Shown here: piece after piece, positions 23,577 to 56,130 of the stretch
Layout: every line of letters begins with the position of its first letter
Position numbering within the stretch: the first letter of the stretch is position 1
Origin: Azorinus chamasolen
Taxonomy: Eukaryota; Mollusca; Bivalvia; Cardiida; Solecurtidae
Length of the DNA: 64,000 nt
Reading direction: 5' to 3'
Assembly (NCBI GenBank): GCA_963576725.1
Contig: OY755241.1
Location: forward strand, 75,635,701-75,699,700
The notes under the pieces: generated by a model
Told to the model about the DNA's origin: nothing
Database searches by the model: none
The model's input: the letters and a program-made list of their open reading frames with translations, nothing else
Position numbers and translations under genes: made by a program

Positions 23577-24166
23577 AATTACTGTCCATTTCAATTTACT
23601 TTGTCACTGATTTTTAGTCGATATTTTTTTCATTTCGAGTTGGACTGACCTTAGATATACTAAATTTGATCGCATCGTTTTTCAGGAACTCCCATGCTAA
23701 ATATCCCTCAATACCATTCAGTAACAAGTAATAAAATGCGGAAAATGCATTTTCTACATGCTATATTTCGATCATCTGTTTCTTTGCAAATGGCCGCTGT
23801 ATGTATGGATCATGGAGCGTATCATTTTTCAACAGGGGTGAATTGTATACTGATAGGAAATAAATGACGTAATTTAGTGTATGACGTCAACTTTTAAGAG
23901 CTATAATTACCCTTAGTTAAATTCGAACGTTCCACTCGACGTCAATCGTCCGCCATTTGCAATTTGAAATGAACGTGTTTAACAATGGGAAAACATTGTT
24001 TTTATGCATGAAATATTTATTTGAAGATGGATTCAAGGGAAACTCGGGCACAGAGTTCGTGAAAAACGATGACACAAGTGGCTTAAATTTGATCTCGATC
24101 CGGTAAAAAATGAAAAAAAAATATCGATTCAAATTCAGTGACAAAGTAAATTGAAATGGACAGTAG
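23577..24166. mobile_element. 590-bp foldback with ACTGTCCATTTCAATTTACT ends
   Basis: The left end ACTGTCCATTTCAATTTACT is mirrored by AGTAAATTGAAATGGACAGT on the right. The arms continue through GTCACTGA and CGATATTTTTTTCATTT. It abuts an E remnant at 24170. Confidence 0.8.
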
Positions 24167-24295
24167 GTACTTTTAGACAGTTTGCTGCTTTGGGAGCTTT
24201 CTGCATAATTTCATCCTGCATTAAGCTGCCACCTGTCTTACATACCGGTATTGACATTAAATTGAACGTACGAATTAGAGGGTTTTACTGTGTAT
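24167..24295. mobile_element. E-family hairpin remnant
   Basis: It contains GGGAGCTTTCTGCATAATTT and GCATTAAGCTGCCACCTGTC, and ends GAGGGTTTTACTGT. Confidence 0.7.
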
Positions 24296-24318
24296 GTTTA
24301 TTCATAAAGCGGTCACTT

Positions 24319-24552
24319 TAACCCTTTCCCTGATGAATATTCATATAGGAAATTATGACATCATGTATATTAATAAGATTATTTTTATAATGGCTTATGA
24401 ACACATGCCATTTTGGCTCAGAAGAAGCTGCAGAATCATATTTTTATTACACCATACGCAAACAGAGCAGTCCCTGATATGAGCCGTCTGATCTGGATCT
24501 ACTATGTTTGCATATATGCGTCAAAATACGCTTACATCAGGGAAAGGGTTAA
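24319..24552. mobile_element. A/B-type TTAA hairpin MITE
   Basis: It starts TTAACCCTTTCCCTGATG and ends CATCAGGGAAAGGGTTAA. The interior is B-like (TGACATCATG). The core is shortened to GATATGAGCCGTCTGATCTGG. Confidence 0.8.
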
Positions 24553-24635
24553 ACGGATTTAGTGTGGTAACGGGCGGCGGGGTCACATCTGTACGATTAA
24601 CACCGCATACACGCACTGACTAGAGAGTGACGTAA

Positions 24636-24872
24636 ACCCTTTACTTCATGGATATTTATGCTAGAATATATCACTTCATGAACATTCATTGAATGCGTGT
24701 TTATAATGGTAACTTAACAAAGGGAAGTTTGACCATTTCAAAACCTGCAGATTTGTATTATACCTATACCATATACAAATAGAACAAACCTTGATCAAAT
24801 GGCTCCTGCAGGATCAGTCTGATCTGGGTCTACTCTGTTTGCCAAAGCGTCTATATGAGAAAAGGGTTAAGT
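24636..24872. mobile_element. B-family hairpin MITE
   Basis: It runs from AAACCCTTTACTTCATGG to ATGAGAAAAGGGTTAA, with the core AAATGGCTCCTGCAGGATCA. Confidence 0.75.
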
Positions 24873-25089
24873 GTTATGCTTCAATGTGGACTATAGAAAA
24901 TAGAACAGTAATTTTAAAGAATGTTTTATTTCAAGTATAGGAAAAAAGCACAATTATAGTCAAAATATACCCGATGATACTATTATATAAAATTGCAAAT
25001 TTAACAATCATGTTTTGTAAACCTTTTTTCTGTCTCATTTCTCGAAGATATAATTATATTGATTCATGTGCTCTATTGGTTGACAAACC
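24873..25089. other. No feature recognised
   Basis: Plain AT-rich sequence. Confidence 0.4.
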
Positions 25090-25795
25090 CATGAACAGAG
25101 TTGTTAACAATTAAACAATGGACAGAGCTTCAAACAATCGAAAATTGAAAAATAAATTGAGCTTGAAATAAGTAAACCATGGACGTAGCTTTAAATAGTT
25201 AAGTAATGAATAGATATTCCATCAATTAAACCATGAGCAGAACTTCTAAACGCTGAACCATAAATACAGCTTCAACAAGTTAAATATGAGTAGAATTTCA
25301 AACTGCTAATTCATAAATAGAGTTTCAACAATTTAAATTTCAGACAGTTAAATTATGATATGAACTTCAAAAAATTAAAGTAGAAAAACAGTCAAAGAGT
25401 AAGAGTGCAAACAATTAAACAGTGAACAGAACTTCAGTTCAAACAGTTGAAAGATGGTACGTGGTTGCAAACAATTAATCCATGAACAAACCATTAAATA
25501 ATTAAACCATAAACAGAATTTCAAACAATTTACCATAAACAGAACTTCAAACAACTTATCGATGAACAGAACTTCAAACAACTCATCGATGACCATAACT
25601 TCAAACAATTAACAAGGAAAAATGTTTGAAATGGTTTAATTATGGACAGTTGGATTAAAGTATGACAGGGTTGTTGTGAAAAACATAAACCCTGACCAGA
25701 ACTTCAAGTAATTAAGAAGTTAATAAGTGAACAGAAATTGAAACAGTTAAACCATAAACTGAGGCTCAAACAGTTCCTGATAGTTTACATCATTC
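25090..25795. repeat. Degenerate minisatellite, 26-30 bp
   Basis: Units are variants of AACCATGAACAGAACTTCAA plus ACAATTAA. About 24 units are visible, strongly diverged. Confidence 0.8.
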
Positions 25796-25844
25796 TAAGA
25801 TAAATTACTGACTCGTCATAAACTCAAACATTCGTTGATACAGT

Positions 25845-26260
25845 AGAACCTGTCTCAAGCAGTCATTCATGTGTTGAACTAAGGAGTCTTAACCCTTCGC
25901 TTGCTAATAACGTCAATATACCTACCTGTAAATAGTGAAGACCCAGATGAGACAGCTCGTCTCATCAGGGTCTGCACTATTTACAAGTTGATTGTGCAAC
26001 CAGTGCACTCCACAGCAGTGATTGCACAGCGAAATACTTGTACACAGTTAAGATATATGTAATTATACAACAGGGCATGGGTAAAGAAGGAGAAATGTAT
26101 TTTAAAATTCAGCAAGCGAAGAATTAAAAAGAAGGTTGTTGCTTAATGCGGGACTCATATAGGAGCTTTCTGCATTACTTTTGACTAACATTAAGCTACC
26201 ATCTGACTTACATATTCATAATTAAACCTCTTTTTAAGACAGTTTTTACTGTATTAGAAT
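25845..26260. mobile_element. E-family element hosting a D insertion
   Basis: The E left end is CAGTAGAACCTGTCTCAAGC. After the D insertion it continues GGTTGTTGCTTAATGCGGG, and ends near TTTTAAGACAGTTTTTACTGTA. Confidence 0.65.
25889..26126. mobile_element. D-family TTAA hairpin MITE nested in E
   Basis: It starts TTAACCCTTCGCTTGCTA and ends AGCAAGCGAAGAATTAA. The core has lost its centre (GAGACAGCTCGTCTCATCAG). Confidence 0.82.
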
Positions 26261-26392
26261 CAGAATCTACACTGTTATACCAAGGACATTAAGACTAAGA
26301 GCGGTAAAGAAGGGCGTTGTTATCGAAACCAGAGTGTACAACGGATAAGTAAGAATAGTTCACTTTTGTAACGGATGCCCACTACCCTTATT
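26261..26392 (-). other. Probable start of the 3' UTR of the monooxygenase gene
   Basis: The sequence after the stop codon shows no AATAAA before the E element at about 26260. The polyadenylation site may lie inside or beyond the mobile elements. Confidence 0.4.
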
Positions 26393-47828
<21,436 letters not shown>

Positions 47829-48236
47829 CTAAAATGAATTATCGAACCTATCTCAGCATGCTAGGTTTGAGCCCACAAAGAATTGCTAACAGTTTGAACC
47901 CGGGTCAGCACTATTTGCCCAAATATGTCCGAATAAGGGTTCTTAGGACAGTCGCCATTGTCCTCATGATAATCGTAATCATCATAAATCATCATTAATC
48001 ATCAACATCAACATTATCAAATCATTATCATTATTACAGTTAATATATGCGTATTTGACTAACATTTGTGAAAGTTATAACAGCGAAAATACCATTATTT
48101 TTTACATCCATTTTACCACCGGCATCGCTGATAAGACAGCGACTCACATGGCATGCTGTAATGGGCAAATGTGTAATTACTTTTGCCAAGTTTGGATCCT
48201 GATGAGACGTCGAATAAAACGCCGTCAAATCATAGA
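47829..48236. other. Upstream of exon 1; no start exon seen
   Basis: It includes an AT-rich ATCATTATCATC stretch (47968-48040) and the left half of an F hairpin (GTTTGGATCCTGATGAGACG) at 48190. No signal-peptide exon was found. Confidence 0.45.
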
Positions 48237-48557
48237 CCTGTTCAGGAGCGCGGGCGCTTGATGAGCGCTTGCCCGAGCAAAAGTGTCACTGCTGAACGCG
48301 ATTGAGCGCCCTTTCTAAAATCAAGTACATTTTTGTTCTGCGGTCGGGTTCAAGAGCATCAGTTTGTTAATTACGATTATTTTCTTCCAGTCAGTTGCTT
48401 CTGTTACCTTGTTGGTAGCTATCTTGGAAACACAAGCGAATGTCAAAGCGATACACCTCGCGAGTAGGCTAGCTTGCGCTAGCTGGCACTAGGCGGGCGC
48501 CCTCATTCAGAGTCCAAGCGCTCGAAGTGACATCGAGCGCCCACACTCCTGAACAGG
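48237..48557. mobile_element. 321-bp element with CCTGTTCAGGAG ends, nested in an F hairpin
   Basis: The left end CCTGTTCAGGAGCGCGGGCG is mirrored by GAGCGCCCACACTCCTGAAC and AGG at the right. The flanks are the two halves of an F element: TTTGGATCCTGATGAGACGT before, CTCTGGATCCAATCTGTTTG after. No coding capacity is seen. Confidence 0.78.
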
Positions 48558-48710
48558 CCTCTGGATCCAATCTGTTTGACACACCACTTAACGTTTTTTT
48601 CAGAAGATTTAAAGAAGGGCCACTCTCAAACTTAACGCAAATGACATTGTGTGCAGATAAAATATATTTAGCGCCAAAATAGTTAATTGTGTCATCATTG
48701 TAAAACGAAT

Positions 48711-48960
48711 TTAACCCTTTCCCTGTTCTATGTTTATTACAAATTTCAATACTTACTGAATATTCATGGACAAAAAGGTTATAATGAAATATGGAAGGTG
48801 GAGCATTGTAGCCATTTTAGAAAGAAAAGACACAGATCTATCAAATTCTATTAGCAAACAGAGTAGACCCTGATCAGACGGCTCCTCTAGGAGCCGTCTG
48901 ATCTGGGTCTACTCTGTTTGCAAATGCGTGAAAACACGTTTATATGAGGGAAAGGGTTAA
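48711..48960. mobile_element. A-family TTAA hairpin MITE, best preserved copy
   Basis: It is exactly TTAACCCTTTCCCTG...GAGGGAAAGGGTTAA. The central palindrome at 48852-48923 reads AGCAAACAGAGTAGACCCTG, ATCAGACGGCTCCTCTAGGA and its complement. It is 250 bp including both TTAA, with no open frame. Confidence 0.92.
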
Positions 48961-49024
48961 ACACAAATCTATCACTAACCACATGTCGAATTGTCGATAT
49001 CCTAAACGGTTCACAGAAGTGTAT

Positions 49025-50080
49025 GCACTGGTCAATGTTGTCTCACGCAATCATTTAATATAAGGTATACAGATCCTATTTGGTTTAACTTGATCTTTAG
49101 TATGGACCTCCTTTTGATGCACTTTGCAGCAGTTTGGATCCAGATCAGATTCCGAGTAGGTAGGTGGCTGATCAGGATTTAAACCGCTGGAAACTCTGGA
49201 ACGATATTTAAGAAAAACGCCATTTGAGAACAGTAGCAGACGACAGTTGAAACGGTCAAGTGAAGTAAGTACCACCCAACCTTGAATCATTACCGAGACT
49301 CGGATGTTTGCAGTCACACATTTTACCCCAATGGTCTTCTATTTGAAATTTAAATTAGGCAAATACTGGTATACAATTACAAACCCTTTACAAAACAGAA
49401 ACATATTGAAACCATTTACATGATCAGTGATGTTGTTTCGCGGAGTGACGTTAACCCATTACCTCATAGGCTAATTTAGATCCAACCACAATAAGTAAAT
49501 TTACCAAAAAGGAACATTAACTAGAGAAAAGGAATATTTTAGAATTGCGTAGTTTGAAAGCATTGTGATAAATAGAGCATTTGCTCCTATAGGAGCATTT
49601 GCTCCTATTTATCACAATGGTTTCAACATGTGACTATTGCAGAGGCGTAGAACGGCGTCAATATGAGGGTATGGGTTAATATAAGGTCTACCGCTCCGTT
49701 CTGGTTCTGGTTTAACTCGATGTTTAGTATGGACCACCTCTTGATGAACTTTGCCAGCAGTTTAGATCCAGGTCAGATGCAGAGTGGGTAGGTGGCTAAT
49801 CGGTATTCAACTGTTGGAAACTCTGGTTCAAGTTTCGGGAAGATATTTAAGAAATATACCATTTGAGAACAGTAGCAGACGACAGTTGAAACAGTTAATT
49901 AAAATGCCTACCTTGAATCAACACCGTGACTCGGTGTATGGGGTCATACATTTTAACCCAATGGTCTTGTTTGAAATTAAAATTAGGCAATTACTGGTGG
50001 ACTCGGCTGACCTTTGACACGTCAGACCTAGTTGTGCAGGCGTACACTGTAAACCCTTCACAGAACAGAAACACAATTTA
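49025..50080. repeat. Tandem duplication of about 400 bp, separated by a C element
   Basis: 49070-49430 and 49690-50095 share AGTATGGACC, GCAGTTTGGATCCAGATCAG, GTAGGTGGCT, TTTGAGAACAGTAGCAGACG and ACAGTTGAAACGG in the same order. They are diverged by point changes and small indels. Confidence 0.85.
49451..49679. mobile_element. C-family TTAA hairpin MITE
   Basis: It starts TTAACCCATTACCTCATAGG and ends GAGGGTATGGGTTAA. The core reads GAGCATTTGCTCCTATAGGA then GCATTTGCTCC, a small duplication at the loop. Confidence 0.88.
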
Positions 50081-50097
50081 ACCATTTACATGTTCAC

Positions 50098-50312
50098 TAT
50101 CCATGCGAGATATAATGAAGTTTCAGAGATCCAGACAAGATGCGTGATAAAAAACATTTTCAAGAATAACTCCATTATTTCTCCACCAAACCATATGCTA
50201 TGACAACACGAAGGAACAAACCCTACAATGTGACCACTCTTTAAGAATTGTCTCGAAGAGTGGTCACAACAAAGGGTTTGGTGTATAAATGACAATTTTA
50301 GTATTAGAGTAC
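50098..50312. mobile_element. G-family hairpin, expanded stem
   Basis: ACCAAACCATATGCTATGAC, CTACAATGTGACCACTC, GAATTGTCTCGAAGAGTGG, and CAAAGGGTTTGGTGTATAAA. ATTTTAGTATTAGAGTACGC marks its right flank. Confidence 0.72.
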
Positions 50313-50339
50313 GCACTTTTATATGTTGCTAAAGTAATT

Positions 50340-50745
50340 AGCTGCTGCTTTATGAACACGTGAAATTTCGGCTTTGGCTGTAACTGGCATAATATCTATA
50401 TAATTTCATAAGCAAACAGTGCAGACCCTGATCAGACGGCTTCTTAAGAGCCGTCTGATGTTGGAGGAACCGTCTGGTCTGGGCTTCTCTGTTTGCAAAG
50501 CCGTAAAAACGTTTATATGAGGGAAAGATTTAATACCATTACAAACAGAATAGAAACGGGTAAGACAGTTCCTGCAGGGTCCAGTGTACTAGTATTTGAA
50601 ATAATATAGATATGATTCTACAGTGTTTTTTTTTCGCCATGGTAAAACCCCCTTTTCATATATCGTGATAAACAAATCAGTAAATAAATATTCATAACAT
50701 TTGTTTGAATATTCATTTTGTAAATGGTTAGTCTGTTGACATTTG
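50340..50745. mobile_element. A and B element remnants
   Basis: 50400-50533 is an A right half with a partly doubled core (GACGGCTTCTTAAGAGCCGT followed by GGAGGAACCGTC). 50560-50735 has a B core and right flank (AATATTCATAACATT). Confidence 0.6.
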
Positions 50746-51630
50746 CTGATACTGACCTACCTGTATGAAACGCTACCGAACAGAAGTGATAATAATGACT
50801 AACAGGGTACCCAATTAGTTGCCGGCAATGTATGCCCAGATCAGTGGGTCTGAATCCACTGTTTACATCTTATTATGCATGCGCCGATGCTAAAGTTAGT
50901 TTTCTACACCAACCAACGTATGGGTATTTAAGGCAGGGGTAGCTAAATTCAAGACAAATGTTCACTTTGTTCTGTGTTATGATCCTACCTGCTTCTCAAG
51001 AAACCAGTGAAGTCCTGATAGCCAGGTAGGGGTCGTGATCCGACGTCGAATTCTTTGGTTTCTCACTTGAGTACTGTTTCAAGTTGAGCTCTGAGTTGAG
51101 CTCTGAGTTTTGCCTATAACAGAGGACGTTAGCCCTTTCCTTCAACGGCATGCCTTTTAAGCTTTTGCCACAAAAGTTGACCCATATCAGACGTCTTGCC
51201 ATGCAGCCTATGTCCTTATGAGACGCCAAGTTACTTGCAAATGTAAGCGAGATCGCGGTTAACGCTCATAAGGTTTGTTGTGTTGAGTAACGTCCGTTTC
51301 TGCCAACTATACACACACAAGCGTTAATAGTTGGCTGGCTTATATACAACTTTTAGTATACAATATATCATAATCAATAGTGTTAAACCTTTCGGCGTCA
51401 ACATAACTTTCATCTGCCAAGACAATCATCTACTTCAGATTTCCAAGTGGCATTTTCAATAAGTTAGATAAAAAATATAACCAGTGCCAAACAGTTTTGG
51501 CCCATGAAGTTACTCGGCGTCTCCTCTTGATCTAAACTTTTTTTACATATGTTATAGAACCATTATGTCATACTTTAGCAGGTTAAATTTAAACCAGAGA
51601 TGATTGCAGTTCATCATACTTTCCTCTAAT
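50746..51630. other. No supported gene; F-like fragments
   Basis: An open stretch before a GCAG|GTAGGATC site near 50990 was tested as a start exon. It lacks a Met and a stop lies upstream, so it was not accepted. Decayed F halves are near 51215 and 51500. Confidence 0.45.
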
Positions 51631-51783
51631 GAAGAAGGGTCCATGCTTATAAAGCTTTTTAGTTGAGTCTGAGTTTGTTCTCAAGGTTTTGATTGGTCAG
51701 ATTTGAGCCAAAGCTCAAATTTGACCAATCAAAAGCTTGAGAACGAAGGTTGAGAAAGTTTTATAAGCATGGATACTGGTCTT
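51631..51783. repeat. Long hairpin (TCCATGCTTATAAA arms)
   Basis: TCCATGCTTATAAAGCTTTT and TTTTATAAGCATGGA form outer arms. GATTGGTCAGATTTGAGC and GCTCAAATTTGACCAATC form the inner stem. The loop is about 4 bases. Confidence 0.85.
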
Positions 51784-51911
51784 CTACTGGCCTCTTGGAT
51801 GCTATTTGATTAATTATAATACTGCAATTACTTTGAATGCTTGTTATTGCATATTCATTCTAATGTCTGTAATTATAAGTGACAATTACAAAGCAGACAC
51901 ATTAGTCTTTA

Positions 51912-52187
51912 TCGTGCCTCCTACTAAATTCAAGTCATCCCATTGGTCAAGTGAGGTCACGTGAAAACCCCATACTAAGATTACTTATAGTTACCAACAT
52001 TCTTATCACGTCTTTTACAATAGTTAACAAAAGTTAGTTCCCTTCCTTTATAGCGTGATGCTTTTCTCCAAGATATAATAATCATTTATGATTATCCTTA
52101 CATAGTTTTTAAAAATATAATTTATGCTTTATTGGCATTGAAATATAAATATCAGTTAGTTTTTATAATGATAAAAAATAATATATG
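51912..52187 (-). repeat. Dispersed repeat, reverse copy of 41066-41312
   Basis: CGTGCCTCCTACTAAATTCA, CATTGGTCAAGTGAGGTCAC, TTTATGCTTTATTGGCATTG and ATCAGTTAGTTTTTATAATG correspond to the complement of the 41-kb copy. Confidence 0.8.
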
Positions 52188-52437
52188 AGGCGTGCCATGA
52201 GAAAACCTGTTATAGTGACAAAATTTTCGATTTCGGGTTTTTATCATTTTCTGACAAACTGATGTATATGCAACCGATTTTTATTATTTTTATTGTCATT
52301 CGATGTCTTTAAATATTTTTTTAGCCATTTGAGTGATGTAGGTGTTGCGAAAATTTGCTTTATTTTATGACGTCAACGTCAAGTTGACATCGTTTGCACG
52401 TCGTTTTATATGACTAACCTTCCGATCTTATTCGCCT

Positions 52438-52781
52438 CTAGTAAACATAAAATATGGCAGTATTTACAACTACACATTTATCCAGATCAAAATAATATTT
52501 TGATTTTGAGTGTTTAAATTCGTTTAAAATAAAGGTGAAATCACTGTCTCGTTTCTGGAAACTGACGTCCTGGTTGGCGGCGCTCAGATATAGACGGACA
52601 ACCTTGTAAAGGTATTGTTGTCTCGTATGACTTGAACCACCTGGCCCTGTTGTAGGCCTAATGGGTAATGCGACAGGGATTTCATCTTGCACGGAATTCC
52701 TGATTTTGACCTCGGGTTGGTCAGACCCGGCACGCACTGCTACTATGCCTCGCTCTTCCCGTCTTATGCGAAAGGAAGTTC
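52438..52781 (-). CDS. Possible terminal exon of an unrecognised gene
   Basis: The open frame starts right after a good acceptor, TTGTTCCTTCAG, and runs to a stop at 52438. The first part has ordinary coding composition (SFRIRREERGIVAVRAGSD, then IRNSVQDEIPVALPIRP, TGPGGSSHTRQQYLYKVVRL and YLSAANQDVSFQKR). The end is AT-rich and may be untranslated. I do not recognise a domain and found no partner exon, so this may be chance. It is in the same orientation as the monooxygenase gene and about 4.6 kb upstream of it. Confidence 0.3.
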
Positions 52782-53683
52782 CTGAAGGAACAAGAAATAT
52801 CTTTAAAAAAATATTTTCAGCGGCATTCAAATATTGACATAATGTACAAAAAATAATGGTATTAAATCTCTGCCATATTAAATTCAATGTTTGGAGATTT
52901 ATAGTACAGGGAACTAGATCTATGAAGGTTGGTTATTATTATACTAGCAGACATGCGTGCAAAGTGCAACGGAAATGACTTAAACAAAAGGTAGATCAAC
53001 TATTTCATTCACTATACTTTATGGTTGTGTCTTATTGTTAGTGAATTCGGAGGCGATGCTATTTAAATATACTGCAATGAGTTGGAGCCTTGGTCTGACT
53101 GCATATTGTTTTAGGCGATTATAATGCTTGAAAAGAATAAGTGAACGTGGGGTAGAAGAAACAATTATTGAAAAATTAAAGTAACTTTTATAGGAAATCA
53201 CTATTAACTTGTACATGAAATGCAAAACAACCATAACAGCACTGCTAAGATGTCTGTGGATGACCGTCGGAAAATACCAGAAGCACGTTCGGAGTACAGA
53301 TGCAATTCACAAGCTTTGCCTCAACTACAACAACAACAACTCTATCACAAATAGATACATTATTTGTTTAATCACATGTCATAAGTATCTAAAACATACC
53401 AAAAGATAGTTTTCTGACCCAACCAAAAAATAAAAGATTTTTATTTCATTTTTTTCGCGAACACCCCTGCTCTATATAATAAGTAAAAGGTATTCCCATC
53501 CGGTCGAAATCTGCTCAAAAATCGATGGGTTCATTCACTTCAATCGTCCTTGAAAGATTATTTGACCACATATTTCCATAAACTGTGTCTCATTTATCAA
53601 AGAAAGAATCACTCTTGATGAGAAGTCATCTATGTTTTCTCAGAATATTAACAACGAGTCATCAAAGTGACAACCAACCTCTC
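52782..53683. other. No gene recognised
   Basis: AT-rich sequence with short unmotivated open frames on both strands. Confidence 0.4.
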
Positions 53684-53829
53684 TATTTTCTAAAAATCTC
53701 TACAAGCTTGATATTGATATCGTTGAAAGTCACTACTTTCGGTTTGAAGCCGAAAGTAAAGACTTACCAACCGAAAGTAGTGACTTTCGCCGATATCAAT
53801 ATCAAGCTTGCAGAGATTTTTAGAAAATA
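53684..53829. repeat. Near-perfect 146-bp hairpin
   Basis: The left arm TATTTTCTAAAAATCTCTAC with GCTTGATATTGATATCG and AAAGTCACTACTTTCGGTT is mirrored almost without mismatch on the right. The centre, near 53755, reads GAAGCCGAAAGTAAAGAC. Confidence 0.92.
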
Positions 53830-54655
53830 ATACTTGAAGAAATTATGATAACACGATATCCATTCATGCTATCAGACCGGGGCAATGCCTTATAGAACAG
53901 TCATATGGTGTTTCGACTTGAATAATAGCGTATTTCTATTTCGAACCTCAGAGCCAATATGTGTCCTAGAGAGGTGGTTTTCACTGTGGTGTGGTTAGGT
54001 TAATATGGATCGATTGCATGGATTTCGGCTAGGAAGTAACTAATTATAATAAGCATGGTGTTTTGAAATAACGACTAGGTCGTAAGAACGACCCACGGAT
54101 TTTCATCACATTAACTGACTATATCTGTATTTTGTACTTCGAGTTTGGCAATGTGTAGGGGAATTGTAAAAAGGCTGCATGCCAGTCTAGGCATTAACTA
54201 ATAAAATTTCAGTTTACCACAAAATACTAGTGGTCATATGCAAATTACAATGTAATATAGTTCCTGATTGGTGGAAAACTAGAACAAGAATGAAAACAGA
54301 CAGCCAGCCGCTGCAAATAATGTTAACACCATTTATTCATAAACACAATCGTGCATAAATGTTCCAACTGGTATTTCCTGTGTTTTTGTTATTTCATGTA
54401 CCATCGTATATAAAGGTATGGAGACGTCATCAAAGTCCGGTGTTCTGGACTGCAGTTGACAAGAGCCGATGCGCTAATAAGTGTTTTGATTGTGAAGTCG
54501 CTCTCATCTAGCAGAACTTCAACATGACACTTGTCTGAAAAAAAAAGATTTTGTAAATTAAGAAGACAATGAAAACAAGATTTGTGTCCAATGAACTTTG
54601 AAGATCCAATTTACATTTGACAATTAAAATGTAGTTAGAGTATGGCCTCTGACTA
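53830..54655. other. No gene recognised
   Basis: No domain, repeat or hairpin can be supported. Confidence 0.4.
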
Positions 54656-54905
54656 GGTCTATCACTCTAGTGTTACTGAGTGAAAAAAAAAAAAATCTCC
54701 TGTGCGTATTTGCGCATGACCATCAATCATCCAACCATCCAATCTCTGACAAAAAGTTTTTAAGTTGAAACTTTCGCAGACTGTAAACAAGTATGATGGA
54801 AGGTCAGAATCACTGAGTGACGGACGGACAGACAGACAGACAGACGGACATAGGGACATCTGAATACACCCCCTTCAGAAGTATGTGTGTGTGTGTGTGT
54901 TGGGG
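54656..54905. repeat. Simple-sequence cluster: poly-A, (GACA)n and (GT)n
   Basis: A run of A is at 54682, GACGGACGGACAGACAGACA near 54820-54850, and GTGTGTGT at 54883-54900. The open frame over it is low complexity. Confidence 0.8.
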
Positions 54906-55359
54906 ATTACCCTTTTAAATGTTGAATTTTCAAAGTTGAATGAATTATCAGTGTTTAATTCCATTTAGTAACACGAAGGCTATGATGACCCTGTATCGCT
55001 CGCCTGGTTAATAGATCTCATTTGACCTATTTATGCAACGGACAGGAATGCTTTATATAAATCTGACAGAGGTTCACCTACAAATCAATTCTCTGACATT
55101 TAGTGAAACTCCAGTCAGTGTTTGTAAATGTGTTAAAAGGTGTTTATATGAAACAGGGGTAAACCTTGGCCCGATATCTCATCATATACATATTATCTTT
55201 CCTGGGTCGACACTGTTTGCAATGGACTAGATCTCTCTTTCTCAGACGAGTGTTTTGTATTTTGAACGCAGAAAATGCACATAGATAGATTTATTTCAAT
55301 ATCGAGCAACAAGACAATAGTAACAACACGTACATATTTTAAAATTATAACGATATAAA

Positions 55360-56130
55360 AACAAGAGGGCCAGAATGGCCCTGATATCGCTCACCAGACA
55401 AAGAGAGGAGACGATTTTCAAAGTTTTCATTATATGTTTCTATAGAAAACTAGCCGGCCCTGGGACGGGGCCAATTTTGACCCCGGGGCATAATTTACAT
55501 AACTCTTGTAGAAAACCTGAATATGAAGCTATTTGCCAAATATGAAAGCTATCAGAACCTTCGAGTTTCAAGGGAGAATATTTTGTTTCTATTGAAAACT
55601 GGCTACCCCTGGGGCGGGGCAAATTTTGACCACAGGGACTTAATTTATATAACTTTTGTAGAGGAACCAGTTTTAGAGAAGAAGTTTCAAAGTTTTCTCT
55701 ATATGTTTCTATTGAAAACTAGCCACCCCTGGGGCGGGGTCAATTTTGACCCGAAGAGAATACTTTATATAACTTTTGTAGAGGACCTGAACATGATGCT
55801 ATGTGCCAAATAGGAAAGCTGAGAACCTTTCAGATTCAGAGGAGAATATTTTCAAAGTTTTACTATATGTTTCTATTGAAAACAAGGCACCCCTGGGGCG
55901 GGGCCAATTTTTAACCCCAGGAGCATAATTTATATAAATTTTGTAGAGGACCTGAATATGATGCTTCATGCCAAAGATGAAAGTTGAGAACACTGTAGAT
56001 TCAGAGGAGAAGAGTTTTAAAGGTTAAAATGTTTGACGACGGACGACGAACGACGCACGACGCATACCGACGGACACCAGGCGATCACAAAAGTTCACCC
56101 TGAGCACTTTTTGCTCTGGTTAGCTAACAA
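55360..56130. repeat. Short member of the AAGAGGGCCAGAAT tandem element
   Basis: It starts ACAAGAGGGCCAGAATGGCC and ends GACGACGGACGACGAACG, then GCACTTTTTGCTCTGG. It holds about four inner units (GGGGCGGGGCAAATTTTGAC type). It matches 7690-9905. Confidence 0.87.

Noticed and set aside
50990..51060. Candidate first coding exon ending GCAG|GTAGGATC that would join exon 1 in phase
   Set aside because: The frame has a TGA about 60 bases upstream and no Met between it and the donor.
54662..54859. 65-codon minus frame MSLCPSVCLSVRPS
   Set aside because: The start is translated (GACA/GACG)n simple repeat and the end is poly-A. It is not a protein.
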